A stretch of 64,000 nucleotides of DNA from Nostoc sp. PCC 7107 (GCF_000316625.1 NC_019676.1:4544501-4608500); one strand, 5' to 3'. Shown: positions 1 through 8,527, counted from the stretch's first letter. The notes: a model not told the origin generated them from the sequence alone. Translations and numbers: made by a program.

Positions 1-1
1 A

Positions 2-103
2 AGTATTTTGTTACTCACAATTTATGCCAAATCTGACCGAGAAGATATTGGTGCAAATGAAATTCGAGATATTGTAGCTAATTTTGATAGTGAAGAAAGC
101 TAA
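2..103 (+). CDS. C-terminal end of a RelE/HigB-like toxin (partial, runs off the window)
   Basis: Only the last 33 codons are inside the window, in the frame starting at base 2 and ending with TAA at 101-103. The visible tail contains the string LLLTIYAKSDREDI followed by an acidic end. A hydrophobic strand followed by YAKSDREDI is typical of the C-terminus of RelE/HigB-like (Gp49-type) toxins, where it forms the last beta strand and a short helix. Such toxins cleave mRNA on the ribosome and normally sit beside an antitoxin gene; no antitoxin lies downstream, so one would have to precede the window. A strong terminator follows within 30 bases. The call rests on one short motif. Confidence 0.5.
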   Translation, partial: SILLLTIYAKSDREDIGANEIRDIVANFDSEES

Positions 104-122
104 AACTTGATAAATTACCAAC

Positions 123-155
123 AAAAAACCCCGCATTGAAGCGGGGCTTTTTGTT
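123..155. terminator. Bidirectional rho-independent terminator
   Basis: A perfect 6-bp GC stem (CCCCGC at 129-134, GCGGGG at 141-146) is flanked by six A on the left and CTTTTT on the right, so it has a T-tract on either strand. It lies between the convergent toxin tail (plus) and the porin gene (minus) and can serve both. Confidence 0.85.
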
Positions 156-182
156 GACAGTTATCTCAAGATTTGCAACTTC

Positions 183-1940
183 TTAGAATGTGAAGGTTGT
201 TCTGAGAGTACCGATGAATGCGTCGTCATTGTTGTCGTTCTGGCCAGGAGAAGACAACCAGATTACACCAGGAGTGATGGAAATGTTATCAGAGACGCGA
301 TATTTGTAGAAGCCTTCAACTTGAAATGGTAGATCGTTGTTACCGCCTGATACTGAGGTTCGACCAATAGCATAAGGTTGAACGCCACCAAAAATACCGA
401 GAACGTTTCCTCTCTTACCAAAGTCAGGTAGTGCTATACCAGCACCATAGCTCCAAACTTCTTTGTCATCACCTACACCAAAGCCGGTGACATCGCTGTA
501 AGAGATAAAGCCACTGATGGAGAGTTTTTCGCTGGGTCTAAATGCTGCTGACAGACCGAAGGAATTTGATGAAGATGCGTTTGGCAGATTATTGGCGAAG
601 CTAGTGCCTACAACACCTGCGCCGGTTGTTCCACCAGCTAGTGTCAGACCTTCACCATTATCAAATAACGCACTACCTGCACCATTATAACTGTGAACGT
701 AGGTAGCAGCGACAGCTACGCGATCGCCAATCCCAAAGTTCAATTGTCCCAAAGCAGAGTAGTTACCGTTAAACAGACCTTCACCAGAAGTTGGACTATC
801 AGCTTCAGATGCTAAGTAACCTACGGTGATAGAACTGGGCTTGATAATACTGCCACCTTGGCCAAAAGGTATGTTAAAGGCGATACCTGCGCCACCACCA
901 ATGCGGTAAATGGGGTTTTCGGAGGAGAAGGTGGACAATGCACCGTTACCACCGTCAGTTTTGTCAAAGAAGTAGGGGTTGTTAACAGCAGCGTAGTGGC
1001 TGTGTTTACCACCAGCAGCAGCTAAGTAAACTTGCACCGGGCCAAGGGGAGCTTCGTAAGTTAGGCGGTCTACTTCTACGCCGTTGTTACGGTCTTCGTT
1101 ACCGCCTACATTAAAGGTTTGAGTAGCTTCTGAACTACCGATAGCAGCATTATTGCGGTCTGTTAAATTAAAAGCACTTGAGTTACTAGCTGTCAAACGA
1201 GTAGTCAACACGTCTCTACCGGTGAAGCTAGTTTGCAAGCCTAGGCGGACTCTGTCTTGGAAGACAGTGTTATTGTTATTCCCGCTGTTATCGCCAAATA
1301 CATCGCTAACAGCAAAAATTGCTTCACCAACGAGTTTGGTTGTGGTTGAGAATTGATTAGCTTCTAATTCAGCAGTGCGTGCTTCTAAAGCATCTACACG
1401 ACCACGCAAGGTTGCTAATTCAGCGGAAAATTCTTCTTGTAACCGCTGTAAAGTTGCTAAATCTTGTTTGGTTACTAAATCAGCTGTTGCTGTTGCAATC
1501 AATTCGTTTACCCGATCCAAACAAGCGTTCAAACCAGCAGCGAATTCATAACGGGTGAGAGCGCGATTACCACGGTAAGTACCGTTAGGATAACCAGCAA
1601 TACAACCGTAACGCTCTACCAAGGACTGTAATGCTTGGAATGCCCAGTCTGTGGGTTGTACGTCAGAAAACTGGGAGACTGAAGTTACTTGAGACAGCGA
1701 ATTGCTGGTTTTGCCTTCGTTGCTGTAACGGTTAACTTGGTCTAAAACTTTGCTGTCGTTGTTAGTAGGAGCCGCTTGTGCCAAAATTTCTGGCTGGGTA
1801 ACTTCTACTGCAACGGTTTTTTCAGTTGTTGAAACTTCTGCACTGGCATTAGGAGCTGCAATCGCTGTTGCTGAAACGAGTAGGGTTGCTCCTAAGACTG
1901 CCGGGCTAACCACGAGTGATTTCCACAAGAGATTAGACAT
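183..1940 (-). CDS. SLH-domain outer-membrane porin (OprB-like / cyanobacterial iron-uptake porin family), copy 1
   Basis: 585-residue outer-membrane channel. I place the start at the ATG at 1938-1940, not at the ATG 57 bases upstream, because an AGGAG ribosome site lies 10 bases before it and the protein then opens directly with a signal peptide (hydrophobic LLVSATAIA, cleavage near Ala-Ser-Ala around residue 34). An S-layer-homology domain follows (about residues 90-145, FSDVQPTDWAFQAL and TRYEFAAGLNACLDR), which anchors the protein to peptidoglycan. Next comes a short coiled coil (LQRLQEEFSAEL to ELEANQ), then a Gly/Asn-rich beta barrel ending in TFTF, the aromatic C-terminus expected for barrel assembly. 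A close paralogue lies at 26407-28056. The transported solute cannot be read from the sequence; iron or small organic solutes are family-based guesses. The gene is monocistronic with its own terminator. Confidence 0.92.
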   Translation of the reverse strand: MSNLLWKSLVVSPAVLGATLLVSATAIAAPNASAEVSTTEKTVAVEVTQPEILAQAAPTNNDSKVLDQVNRYSNEGKTSNSLSQVTSVSQFSDVQPTDWAFQALQSLVERYGCIAGYPNGTYRGNRALTRYEFAAGLNACLDRVNELIATATADLVTKQDLATLQRLQEEFSAELATLRGRVDALEARTAELEANQFSTTTKLVGEAIFAVSDVFGDNSGNNNNTVFQDRVRLGLQTSFTGRDVLTTRLTASNSSAFNLTDRNNAAIGSSEATQTFNVGGNEDRNNGVEVDRLTYEAPLGPVQVYLAAAGGKHSHYAAVNNPYFFDKTDGGNGALSTFSSENPIYRIGGGAGIAFNIPFGQGGSIIKPSSITVGYLASEADSPTSGEGLFNGNYSALGQLNFGIGDRVAVAATYVHSYNGAGSALFDNGEGLTLAGGTTGAGVVGTSFANNLPNASSSNSFGLSAAFRPSEKLSISGFISYSDVTGFGVGDDKEVWSYGAGIALPDFGKRGNVLGIFGGVQPYAIGRTSVSGGNNDLPFQVEGFYKYRVSDNISITPGVIWLSSPGQNDNNDDAFIGTLRTTFTF

Positions 1941-2312
1941 TTTTACTTTTCTCCTCACACCTTGTATAGACAATTGTTTCGTGACACCTTTTCTCAAAAA
2001 TACGATATTTTTTGGAATTTCGTTAATGAGCTACAGTGAGACTATTACAATTTTAGTTTTTGCAAAGGCAACATCTGCTTAACTTAATGTTAAAAATTGA
2101 TGTAATTAACTTATGCAAAAACATACCTTTATATCTTATTATTATAGAGCATTAGCCGTAGATGACAAGCTATGTGCGATCGCCTCCTAAACTGTCACAA
2201 TCAAACTTCTATCTTTTCTGGGCAAGAGTAGGGTTGAGAGCATTTAAATTTCCCATGCACCTCCACTACAGAAGTTTATATTACCCAATTGTAGCTGGGC
2301 AAAGCAATCGCT
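1941..2312. other. Intergenic region upstream of porin 1
   Basis: An AT-rich stretch holding the promoter side of the porin (minus strand) and the 3' side of the pterin dehydratase. One near-HIP1 site (TGCGATCGCC near 2176) is present. I see no RNA gene, strong terminator or convincing ORF. Confidence 0.5.
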
Positions 2313-2594
2313 TTAAACGATTTGAGAAATTATAGCTGCTAGGTCAAAGTCTTTTTTGGTTAACCCACCTGCATCATGAGTGGTGAGTGTAATTTTGACT
2401 TTATTATAAGAAATTTCTATGTCTGGATGATGTCCTGCTGATTCAGATGGTTCCACTAATTTATTCACGAATGCAATTGCTGCAACAAAATCTTTAAATT
2501 TACGTAGAGTCTGTAACTTGCTACTCTCTATAGTCCAATCTGATAAACCATCTGCACGTTCTTGAATTTCTGCTCCAGTCAGTAGTTGTGCCAT
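2313..2594 (-). CDS. Pterin-4a-carbinolamine dehydratase (PCD/DCoH family)
   Basis: 93 residues, a normal length for the family. The enzyme dehydrates 4a-hydroxytetrahydrobiopterin and so recycles pterin cofactor in the cytoplasm. The core motif is clear: SAGHHPDIEISYNKV (about residues 52-66), with the paired histidines that act in catalysis, followed by LTTHDAGGLT. The N-terminal WTIE and the central helix also fit. It lies 31 bases downstream of the unknown 201-residue gene on the same strand and may be co-transcribed with it. No aromatic hydroxylase gene is nearby, so the partner pathway cannot be inferred; many cyanobacterial PCDs are suspected to act in molybdopterin or pterin maintenance. 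Confidence 0.92.
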   Translation of the reverse strand: MAQLLTGAEIQERADGLSDWTIESSKLQTLRKFKDFVAAIAFVNKLVEPSESAGHHPDIEISYNKVKITLTTHDAGGLTKKDFDLAAIISQIV

Positions 2595-2625
2595 ACCACA
2601 AAAATCTTAATTTATATTGTATATC

Positions 2626-3231
2626 TTATGTGAATGCAGATGCGATCGCATCTGTAATTTTTTGATGCCCTACATTTCTTGTATGAAGTGCTGAGTTTGT
2701 ACTAGCTTCAGCAATAATTGTGAACAGTGCAGGAGAATCTGAATGAGCTTTTGTTAAATAGAGCAAAGCTTTGATTAAATGATCATCTGAATTTTTCTGC
2801 TCAAGCTCTTTGAGTACATCATAATTATTTCTGGCAGCTAGAGCTAATTGGTGATATTCAGTGATGGGCGTGAGGAATCTGAGAATATTTTCGGTGACAC
2901 TCCCAACTATATCAGTGGATTCAAAAGCGATCGCATGACCATGACTCATTTCATCTAAAGCTTTCACCTGTGCATGATCAGCGGCTGCATTTGCTGCGGC
3001 AGACAAAACCTTACTGAGGTTAGGATTTGTGTTTGTAGCATTGACTAAAAATCCTAAGCATTTACAGTAAAAATCTCTTAGATGACTGGCGGAAGTTTTT
3101 TTTGCTTCCTGCACATTACCATTTTTATATTGTTCTAATGCCTGACACTGCCATTCATTACTCGGTTCACTCAGAACCTCAAAAATTACATTTATTGCGA
3201 TTTGGACGTTGGGTGTAGTAGTGGTAGTCAT
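2626..3231 (-). CDS. Unknown alpha-helical cyanobacterial protein
   Basis: 201 residues, no recognised family. It opens with a run of threonines (MTTTTTPNVQ) and is otherwise predicted helical and soluble, with no signal peptide or membrane segment. Two cysteines form a CKC motif (about residues 56-58). Histidines recur in the second half (DHAQVK, SHGHAIAF, RNVGHQK). The ATG at 3231 is the only plausible start. It sits just upstream of the pterin dehydratase on the same strand and about 100 bases downstream of the terminator of the structured RNA at 3333-3628. If that terminator is conditional, this gene and the dehydratase would be its targets. Confidence 0.7.
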   Translation of the reverse strand: MTTTTTPNVQIAINVIFEVLSEPSNEWQCQALEQYKNGNVQEAKKTSASHLRDFYCKCLGFLVNATNTNPNLSKVLSAAANAAADHAQVKALDEMSHGHAIAFESTDIVGSVTENILRFLTPITEYHQLALAARNNYDVLKELEQKNSDDHLIKALLYLTKAHSDSPALFTIIAEASTNSALHTRNVGHQKITDAIASAFT

Positions 3232-3332
3232 ACGTTGCTACTTTTTAACCAATCGTGACTTTATTTAAAGTTTCAAATCTAGAGTTGACATATTCAAAAT
3301 AATTTTAGGAGCCTTTGCGATCAAAATTACCC

Positions 3333-3383
3333 ATAAAAAACTATCCGCTCTGATTTAGGTCTGTTGACCTAATATCAGAGCGG
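3333..3383 (-). terminator. Strong rho-independent terminator ending the structured RNA
   Basis: On the minus strand a long hairpin (arms at 3345-3361 and about 3366-3383, outer arms CCGCTCTGA and TCAGAGCGG, about 17 bp with one mismatch and a 4-base loop) is followed by six T at 3340-3335. The length and quality of the stem indicate a real transcript end coming from the right. Confidence 0.85.
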
Positions 3384-3484
3384 TCTAGCGGGTCTTCAGG
3401 TTGCAACCAGACTGCCGGGAGGAACTCCCAGGCTTGCCTAGTCAATTGAGATAACTTAAGTTTCTCAACTAACTAAAGCTAACT

Positions 3485-3556
3485 TTAGAGAACAGCCCCG
3501 GCGCACAGCCGGCTAACTGCAACCTGACGACCCATGCGTTTACTACTTTCTATCAT
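3485..3556 (-). CDS. 23-residue ORF with consensus Shine-Dalgarno inside the structured RNA
   Basis: On the minus strand the sequence AAGGAGGTGAT (3571-3561) is a full-length match to the 16S anti-Shine-Dalgarno. The ATG at 3556 sits 8 bases after AGGAGG; a second ATG at 3562 is too close to be used. The product starts MIESSKRMGRQVA and ends LCAGAVL, basic then hydrophobic. Codons for GRQVA form one arm of the 16-bp RNA helix, so a translating ribosome would open that helix. This arrangement is typical of regulatory leader peptides, but no run of one amino acid is present to name an effector. It is too short for homology by eye. Confidence 0.5.
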   Translation of the reverse strand: MIESSKRMGRQVAVSRLCAGAVL

Positions 3557-3671
3557 GGGCATCACCTCCTTGTTGCCTAAACGGACTTAGTTTCAATAAG
3601 GCAGAGTAATCACTCTGGGCTTTAACCTGGAATCAATATAACACATTAATTTTAGAAAGATATACGCCATA

Positions 3672-3701
3672 TAAAAAATCCCCCGCCCAAGAGCGGAGGA
3701 T
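3672..3701 (-). terminator. Terminator of psbD
   Basis: On the minus strand the stem ATCCTCCGC (3701-3693) pairs with GCGGGGGAT (3686-3678) with one mismatch, followed by a T-run. It lies about 50 bases after the psbD stop and shows that psbC is not co-transcribed here. Confidence 0.8.
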
Positions 3702-3751
3702 AAATCAAAAATCACTGAATAACGAATGATTCCATCCAAAATTCAGGAAAA

Positions 3752-4810
3752 TTAGAGAGCGTTACCACGAGGCAATACCTCCTCAGGGAATATAAATTGT
3801 TCGTGAGGCTGATCTTGAGGAGCCATCCAAGCGCGGATACCCTCGTTCAGCAAAATGTTTTTGGTATAGAAAGTTTCAAATTCTGGATCTTCGGCTGCCC
3901 GCAATTCTTGGGAGACGAAGTCATAAGCCCGCAGGTTGAGAGCTAAACCGACAATGCCAACCGCACTCATCCACAAACCTGTGACTGGTACAAACAACAT
4001 GAAGAAGTGCAACCAGCGTTTGTTGGAGAAAGCAATCCCGAAAATCTGTGACCAGAATCGGTTTGCTGTCACCATTGAATAGGTTTCTTCTGATTGGGTG
4101 GGGTTGAAGGCGCGGAAGGTGTTAGCTGCTTCACCGTCTTCAAACAAGGTGTTTTCGACTGTGGCACCATGAATTGCACACAATAGCGCTCCACCAAGTA
4201 CACCTGCTACTCCCATCATGTGGAAGGGGTTGAGTGTCCAGTTGTGGAACCCTTGTAAGAACAACAAGAACCGGAAGATGGCAGCAACACCAAAGCTGGG
4301 TGCAAAGAACCAAGACGATTGTCCCAAGGGGTACATCAGGAAGACGCTGACGAATACCGCGATTGGTGCTGAGAATGCTAAGGCGTTGTATGGACGGATG
4401 CCTACTAGTCGCGCAATTTCAAATTGCCGCAACATGAAGCCGATTAAGCCAAAGGCTCCGTGTAGTGCTACGAATGGCCATAATCCACCTAACTGAATCC
4501 AACGGGTGAAGTCCCCTTGCGCTTCTGGCCCCCACAACAGCAATAGGGAGTGTCCCATGCTGTCTGCTGGTGTTGATACTGCTACTGTCAGGAAGTTGCA
4601 GCCTTCGAGATAGGATGATGCTAATCCGTGGGTGTACCACGAGGTGACGAAGGTTGTACCGGTTAACCAACCGCCTAGTGCTAGGAAGGCGCAGGGGAAT
4701 AATAATATTCCTGACCAACCTACGAATACGAAGCGATCGCGCTTTAACCAGTCGTCTAGTACGTCAAACCACCCTCTTCTACTGGGGGCGCGTCCTACTG
4801 CGATGGTCAT
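3752..4810 (-). CDS. psbD: Photosystem II D2 protein
   Basis: 352 residues, full length. D2 forms the reaction-centre heterodimer with D1 in the thylakoid membrane and holds the primary quinone QA. All key residues are in place: Tyr160 (TyrD), His117 (peripheral chlorophyll), His197 (P680 ligand), and His214 and His268 (non-haem iron). The start [13 protein letters not shown] is the standard D2 N-terminus. psbC normally overlaps the end of the psbDC copy of psbD. Here a terminator follows instead, so this is the monocistronic psbD copy, which in cyanobacteria is usually the high-light-induced one; that last point is family knowledge. Confidence 0.98.
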   Translation of the reverse strand: MTIAVGRAPSRRGWFDVLDDWLKRDRFVFVGWSGILLFPCAFLALGGWLTGTTFVTSWYTHGLASSYLEGCNFLTVAVSTPADSMGHSLLLLWGPEAQGDFTRWIQLGGLWPFVALHGAFGLIGFMLRQFEIARLVGIRPYNALAFSAPIAVFVSVFLMYPLGQSSWFFAPSFGVAAIFRFLLFLQGFHNWTLNPFHMMGVAGVLGGALLCAIHGATVENTLFEDGEAANTFRAFNPTQSEETYSMVTANRFWSQIFGIAFSNKRWLHFFMLFVPVTGLWMSAVGIVGLALNLRAYDFVSQELRAAEDPEFETFYTKNILLNEGIRAWMAPQDQPHEQFIFPEEVLPRGNAL

Positions 4811-5157
4811 GAGAGTGAATCTCCAAATATTTTCTTATAAGTACAGTTCTGCTTGCAGGCTCTTTTGTAGCAGCCTCTTCAATGCAGGTTTTTAACTGGT
4901 TTGTCAATCCAGTTTACAATTTTTTACTGACTCTAATAATTCTAGGTGAAAATCGTTAATTTTTCCAGGGGATTCTGAATCAAATTTAATCTTGGGAAAG
5001 TTAGGGAGTGGAAAGTCGGGAGTCGGGAGTTGGGTTTGAGGAAATTTTCTTAGTTCCAGAATTCTCTAATTTGAATTTTATGTTCTAGGCTTTAACCCCC
5101 AATCCTTAATCCTCGAACGCTAAAATGGGTGCTACAGCTATTTTTGATTAATCCTAA
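4811..5157. other. Divergent intergenic region between psbD and the UPF0367 gene
   Basis: It carries the psbD leader on the minus strand (GGAG 10-14 bases before the ATG) and the upstream region of the plus-strand gene. Near 5010-5030 there is a short heptamer-type repeat (GTCGGGA twice, then GTTGGG), of the tandem kind common in Nostoc genomes. Nothing else is supported. Confidence 0.5.
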
Positions 5158-5430
5158 ATGTTTACCATTGACATCAGTGTAAGAAACACCGCTTTCCCTA
5201 TATCTGTACAGCGTAAGTCAACAGAGGATGCTGAGGCTGTCTATCAGCTAATTTTGGCAGCGATGCGCTCTGGCAATCCTGATATTGTGGAACTCAAGTG
5301 TGAAGGTAAGACAGAGAAGAAAATCGCTGTCCGTGCTAGTGAAATTTCTGGGGTACAGATTATTCAGAAAGATGGTGTCAATACTAGTAGTGGCAGACCA
5401 CCTGGCTTTTTTGCCGTGGCTGGGGAGTAA
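5158..5430 (+). CDS. UPF0367-family cyanobacterial protein
   Basis: 90 residues, matching the small cyanobacteria-specific UPF0367 family in length and pattern (opening MFTIDIS, NTAFPISVQRK, central VELKCE, closing SGRPPGFFAV). No function is known. No membrane segment or signal peptide is present; the predicted fold alternates strands and helices. The stop is 9 bases before the ATG of the ATP-binding protein that follows, so the two are almost certainly one transcript. The pairing is a clue that the product may assist that transporter, which is inference only. Confidence 0.85.
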   Translation: MFTIDISVRNTAFPISVQRKSTEDAEAVYQLILAAMRSGNPDIVELKCEGKTEKKIAVRASEISGVQIIQKDGVNTSSGRPPGFFAVAGE

Positions 5431-5439
5431 GGTGTAGCA

Positions 5440-6117
5440 ATGGCAGAAGTGGGCATTCAAGTCAAAAACTTAAATTTCAGTTGGCCAAATGGTGAGATAG
5501 CCGTTAAGTCTTGCTCTCTAGAAGTCCCCAAAGGTGAATTTTGGATGCTTTTGGGTACGAATGGCAGTGGCAAATCAACTCTACTCCGACTACTTGCGGG
5601 ACTGTTACCACCTCAGTCTGGTGAAATTGGTATTTTACCTCCTGTGGGTTTTGTGTTCCAAAATCCTGATCATCAATTGGTAATGCCAACAGTTGGTGCA
5701 GATGTGGCTTTTGGTCTGGTGGAAGAAAAATTGCCGCCTGCTATGGTTAGAGCCAGGGTTGAGGAAGCTTTAGGGGCGGTGAATTTGCTGCAACTGCAAT
5801 TACGCCCTATATATGCTTTGAGTGGAGGACAGAAACAGCGTGTGGCAATTGCAGGTGCGATCGCTCGTCACTGTGAAATCTTATTATTAGATGAACCCAC
5901 AGCTTTACTCGATCCTGATAGCCAACTAGATTTAGTGGCTGGTGTCCACCGCCTAGTCAAAAGTCGAGGTATTACAGCTTTATGGGTGACTCATCGCCTA
6001 GATGAGTTGAATTACTGCGATGGTGCTTTCTTACTAGACCAAGGCTCTTTAGTTGATTGGGGTGAACCTCAACGCCTCAAACAACGATTAATGACAGTGA
6101 ATGATGAATTACCCTAA
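5440..6117 (+). CDS. ECF/CbiO-type ABC transporter ATP-binding protein
   Basis: 225 residues forming one nucleotide-binding domain. Walker A is GTNGSGKST (about 39-47), the Q-loop region reads VFQNPDHQ (about 72-79), the signature is LSGGQKQR (about 127-134), Walker B is ILLLDEPT (about 147-154), and the switch histidine is in THRLDE. The QNPDHQ string is typical of energy-coupling-factor ATPases (CbiO/EcfA) that power cobalt, nickel, biotin or other vitamin uptake. No membrane T subunit or S component lies beside it, so the substrate is open and the partner must be encoded elsewhere. It is coupled to the UPF0367 gene upstream and followed by a terminator. Confidence 0.9.
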   Translation: MAEVGIQVKNLNFSWPNGEIAVKSCSLEVPKGEFWMLLGTNGSGKSTLLRLLAGLLPPQSGEIGILPPVGFVFQNPDHQLVMPTVGADVAFGLVEEKLPPAMVRARVEEALGAVNLLQLQLRPIYALSGGQKQRVAIAGAIARHCEILLLDEPTALLDPDSQLDLVAGVHRLVKSRGITALWVTHRLDELNYCDGAFLLDQGSLVDWGEPQRLKQRLMTVNDELP

Positions 6118-6438
6118 ATGCTGAAGCTAATTCATCAATAATTATTAACATTTACAGCGCGTCTTAATTAAAGGCGCGTTTATATTTTTTATCCAAGAGA
6201 ATAGGTTATGGGGAGGAGTAAAAACGCCAGTAACAAAAGGGTTTTCAGCCTCTCAATTAATTGATGAAATTTTCCCCTCTGCTACTCTTCTTCTTAAATT
6301 GGCAGCTTTTTCTAGTTTAATTTTGTAATCTCTTCGCATTATTTTGTGATTTGTAACATAGTGTTACAGGTAATGCTTCAATTACTATAAAAGTTATGAA
6401 TGGATTGTGTTAACTCTCTTAAATTGTGATTAAAAACC
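6118..6438. other. Intergenic region before the NYN nuclease gene
   Basis: Apart from the terminator at its left end it is AT-rich and holds the upstream region of the NYN-domain gene. No further RNA, ORF or repeat is evident. Confidence 0.45.
6157..6190 (+). terminator. Likely terminator after the ABC ATPase gene
   Basis: GCGCG ... CGCG arms around a TTAATTAA-containing loop are followed by TTTATATTTTTT. The stem is short but the T-rich tail is good. Confidence 0.6.
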
Positions 6439-6990
6439 ATGCCCCGTTCTTCAGCCCCAGCCGTTCTATTAGTGGACGGCTACAACATAATTGGCGCTTG
6501 GCCTTGTCTGAAAAACACCCGTGATAGCGCTGGCTTAGAGGCAGCACGAGGAGAACTGGTCGAAGCAATGATCGGTTACAGTTCTTTTCAAGGTTATGAA
6601 ACGCAAATAGTTTTCGATGCCCAATATCATAACGCCTCTAGTAATCGGGAAGTAATTACAGAACTTGTTTCAGTTTATTACACTGATTTTGGGCAAACAG
6701 CAGATACTTACATCGAAAAATTTTGTGCCTCTTTGCGTCCACAAATTGCTGCTTCTCGTGTTTCACGCATGATTGTGGCTACTTCAGACAGAGCGCAACA
6801 ATTGGTGGTACAAGGGTACGGGGCAGAATGGTTATCAGCACAACAACTGTGTAATGCTGTGGAAACGACAGTTTGTCGAGTACGTCAAAAATATCAAACT
6901 CGCAAAAAATCAAATAGTAGATTTTTAGCTAGTGCTATTGATGATAAAGCGCGGCAAAAGTTGGCTGCATTACGAATGAGATTGCAGTAA
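6439..6990 (+). CDS. NYN-domain ribonuclease (YacP/Rae1-like)
   Basis: 183 residues. The NYN (PIN-like) fold is visible in LLVDGYNIIGAW (about residues 10-21, first catalytic Asp), VFDAQYH (about 59-65), and the late MIVATSDRAQQ (about 117-127) with another acidic metal ligand. The Lys/Arg-rich C-terminal tail fits RNA binding. Family members such as Bacillus Rae1 cut mRNA on the ribosome; in cyanobacteria the role is not established. It is monocistronic, followed after about 150 bases by tRNA-Asn. Confidence 0.85.
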   Translation: MPRSSAPAVLLVDGYNIIGAWPCLKNTRDSAGLEAARGELVEAMIGYSSFQGYETQIVFDAQYHNASSNREVITELVSVYYTDFGQTADTYIEKFCASLRPQIAASRVSRMIVATSDRAQQLVVQGYGAEWLSAQQLCNAVETTVCRVRQKYQTRKKSNSRFLASAIDDKARQKLAALRMRLQ

Positions 6991-7138
6991 CTGTTGCTAT
7001 CCAAAACTTTCTAATCTGCCTCTAGAAAGGGTTATTGGGAAAAATCATCGAAAACATTAGGGTTGGGAAAAAAGTTGGCGAAGGTACTTGCTATTTCTTA
7101 GTGACTACGCTAACATTAGAAAATGTGAGAGACAGCAT

Positions 7139-7210
<72 letters not shown>

Positions 7211-7235
7211 TTTTTAAAAGTGTGAACGACAAAGT

Positions 7236-8447
7236 ATGAAGTATGAAAAATTGGGTTTCAAACTTCAGCCTTCATATTATCAAGAGCTATGGTCACTTGA
7301 TGACAATGTAGTTTTTCTTAATCATGGTTCTTATGGTGCGTGTCCGAAAGCTGTATTAGAAGAGCAACAGATTTTGCGATCGCAGTTGGAACAAGACCCA
7401 GTAAACTTTTTTGGCAGAAAGTGGGAACCACTGTTAGACAACGCCAGAAGTAAGTTAGCAGCTTTTATTAATGCTGATATCCAGGATTTAGTATTTGTCC
7501 CGAATGCTACAACAGGTGTGAATTCAGTGTTGCGTTCTCTGACTTTTTCACCTGATGACGAAATTCTGACAACTAACCATGAGTACAACGCTTGCCGTAA
7601 TGCTTTAAACTTTATTGCAAGTAGCACTGGTGCAAAAGTAGTCGTAGCCAAGATTCCTTTCCCTTTAGAGTCGCCACAGCAAATAATTGCCGCAGTATTA
7701 GAGAAAGTTTCAGCCAACACCAAATTAGCACTACTAGATCACATAACTAGCCAGACAGGATTAATCTTTCCGATGCAGCAGCTAGTGAAAGAGTTGCAGG
7801 CGCGGGGTGTTGACACATTAATAGATGGCGCTCATGCACCAGGAATGATTTCCCTTAATATCCAAGAGATTGGTGCAACTTACTATAGCGGGAATTGCCA
7901 TAAATGGCTTTCTGCACCTAAAGGCGCAGCATTTTTGTATGTGCGGCGGGATAAACAACCAGAAATTCATCCATTAACAATTAGCCACGGTGCTAATTCA
8001 CCACGTACTGATAAAAGCCGCTTTCAATTGGAATTTGACTGGACAGGTACAGATGATCCTACAGCTTATATGTGCGTACCGGAAGCGATCGCTTTTATGA
8101 GTTCTCTGTTACCTGGTGCTTGGCTAGAATTAATGCAGCGAAACCATCAACTAGTTTTACAAGCAAGACAGCTACTTTGTACAGAGTTAGAAGTACAACC
8201 ACCTTGTCCAGAAGAGATGATTGGTTCTATGGCTGTTGTACCCATACCTGTCAGTTTGGCAAATCGTGGTCATATCTGGCTACATGACGAATTATTTGAT
8301 CAATTTGGCATTCAAGTACAAGTAGTGCCTTGGCAGGAATCACCGCGAATGCTCATCAGGATTTCAGCACAGATTTACAATACTTTAGAGCAATATCAGT
8401 TTTTGGCAACAGCACTTAAAAGTCTAGGAAAAAACGAACATAGTTGA
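7236..8447 (+). CDS. Class V aminotransferase, isopenicillin-N-epimerase-like
   Basis: 403 residues with a fold type I pyridoxal-phosphate architecture. LNHGSYGACP (about 29-38) is the substrate loop typical of the isopenicillin N epimerase-like branch. NATTGVNSVLRS (about 89-100) holds the phosphate, VDTLIDGAHAPG (about 191-202) carries the Asp that pairs with the PLP ring nitrogen, and GNCHKWLSAPKG (about 217-228) has the Schiff-base lysine just after His. Members catalyse desulfuration, epimerisation or transamination, and the exact reaction cannot be read here. No beta-lactam genes are near. It begins 25 bases after tRNA-Asn. Confidence 0.88.
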   Translation: MKYEKLGFKLQPSYYQELWSLDDNVVFLNHGSYGACPKAVLEEQQILRSQLEQDPVNFFGRKWEPLLDNARSKLAAFINADIQDLVFVPNATTGVNSVLRSLTFSPDDEILTTNHEYNACRNALNFIASSTGAKVVVAKIPFPLESPQQIIAAVLEKVSANTKLALLDHITSQTGLIFPMQQLVKELQARGVDTLIDGAHAPGMISLNIQEIGATYYSGNCHKWLSAPKGAAFLYVRRDKQPEIHPLTISHGANSPRTDKSRFQLEFDWTGTDDPTAYMCVPEAIAFMSSLLPGAWLELMQRNHQLVLQARQLLCTELEVQPPCPEEMIGSMAVVPIPVSLANRGHIWLHDELFDQFGIQVQVVPWQESPRMLIRISAQIYNTLEQYQFLATALKSLGKNEHS

Positions 8448-8527
8448 CACTAACTTTTTCACAGTATCTTCTATGTTCGCCAAAATCTTGCCCGTTATGA
8501 TTTATTAGCCCAAATTTCACAATCGAT

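Larger units (their letters stand above)
3333..3628 (-). ncRNA. Candidate structured RNA / peptide-coding leader
   Basis: This noncoding interval shows ordered helices on the minus strand: a 5' hairpin (CAGAGT/ACTCTG, 3602-3617); a 16-bp long-range helix with one mismatch joining 3518-3533 to 3390-3405; and, inside that helix, local hairpins such as CCGGC/GCCGG (near 3499-3512), TTGAGA/TCTCAA around 3443-3465 and GGGAG/CTCCC near 3417-3431. The terminator at 3345-3383 closes it. A TATATT box at 3640-3635 suggests a start near 3628, although I see no good -35. A 23-codon ORF with an ideal ribosome site lies inside. It could be a stand-alone sRNA, a dual-function RNA or an attenuating leader of the genes below 3231. 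I do not recognise an Rfam family. Confidence 0.6.

Noticed and set aside
1941-1997. Upstream ATG of porin 1
   Set aside because: It places 19 residues ahead of a normal signal peptide, while the internal ATG has a ribosome site.
3333-3628. Known RNA families for the structured RNA (tmRNA, SRP RNA, RNase P RNA, cobalamin or glutamine riboswitch)
   Set aside because: None of their fixed sequence signatures is present by eye on either strand; an Infernal scan against Rfam would settle it.
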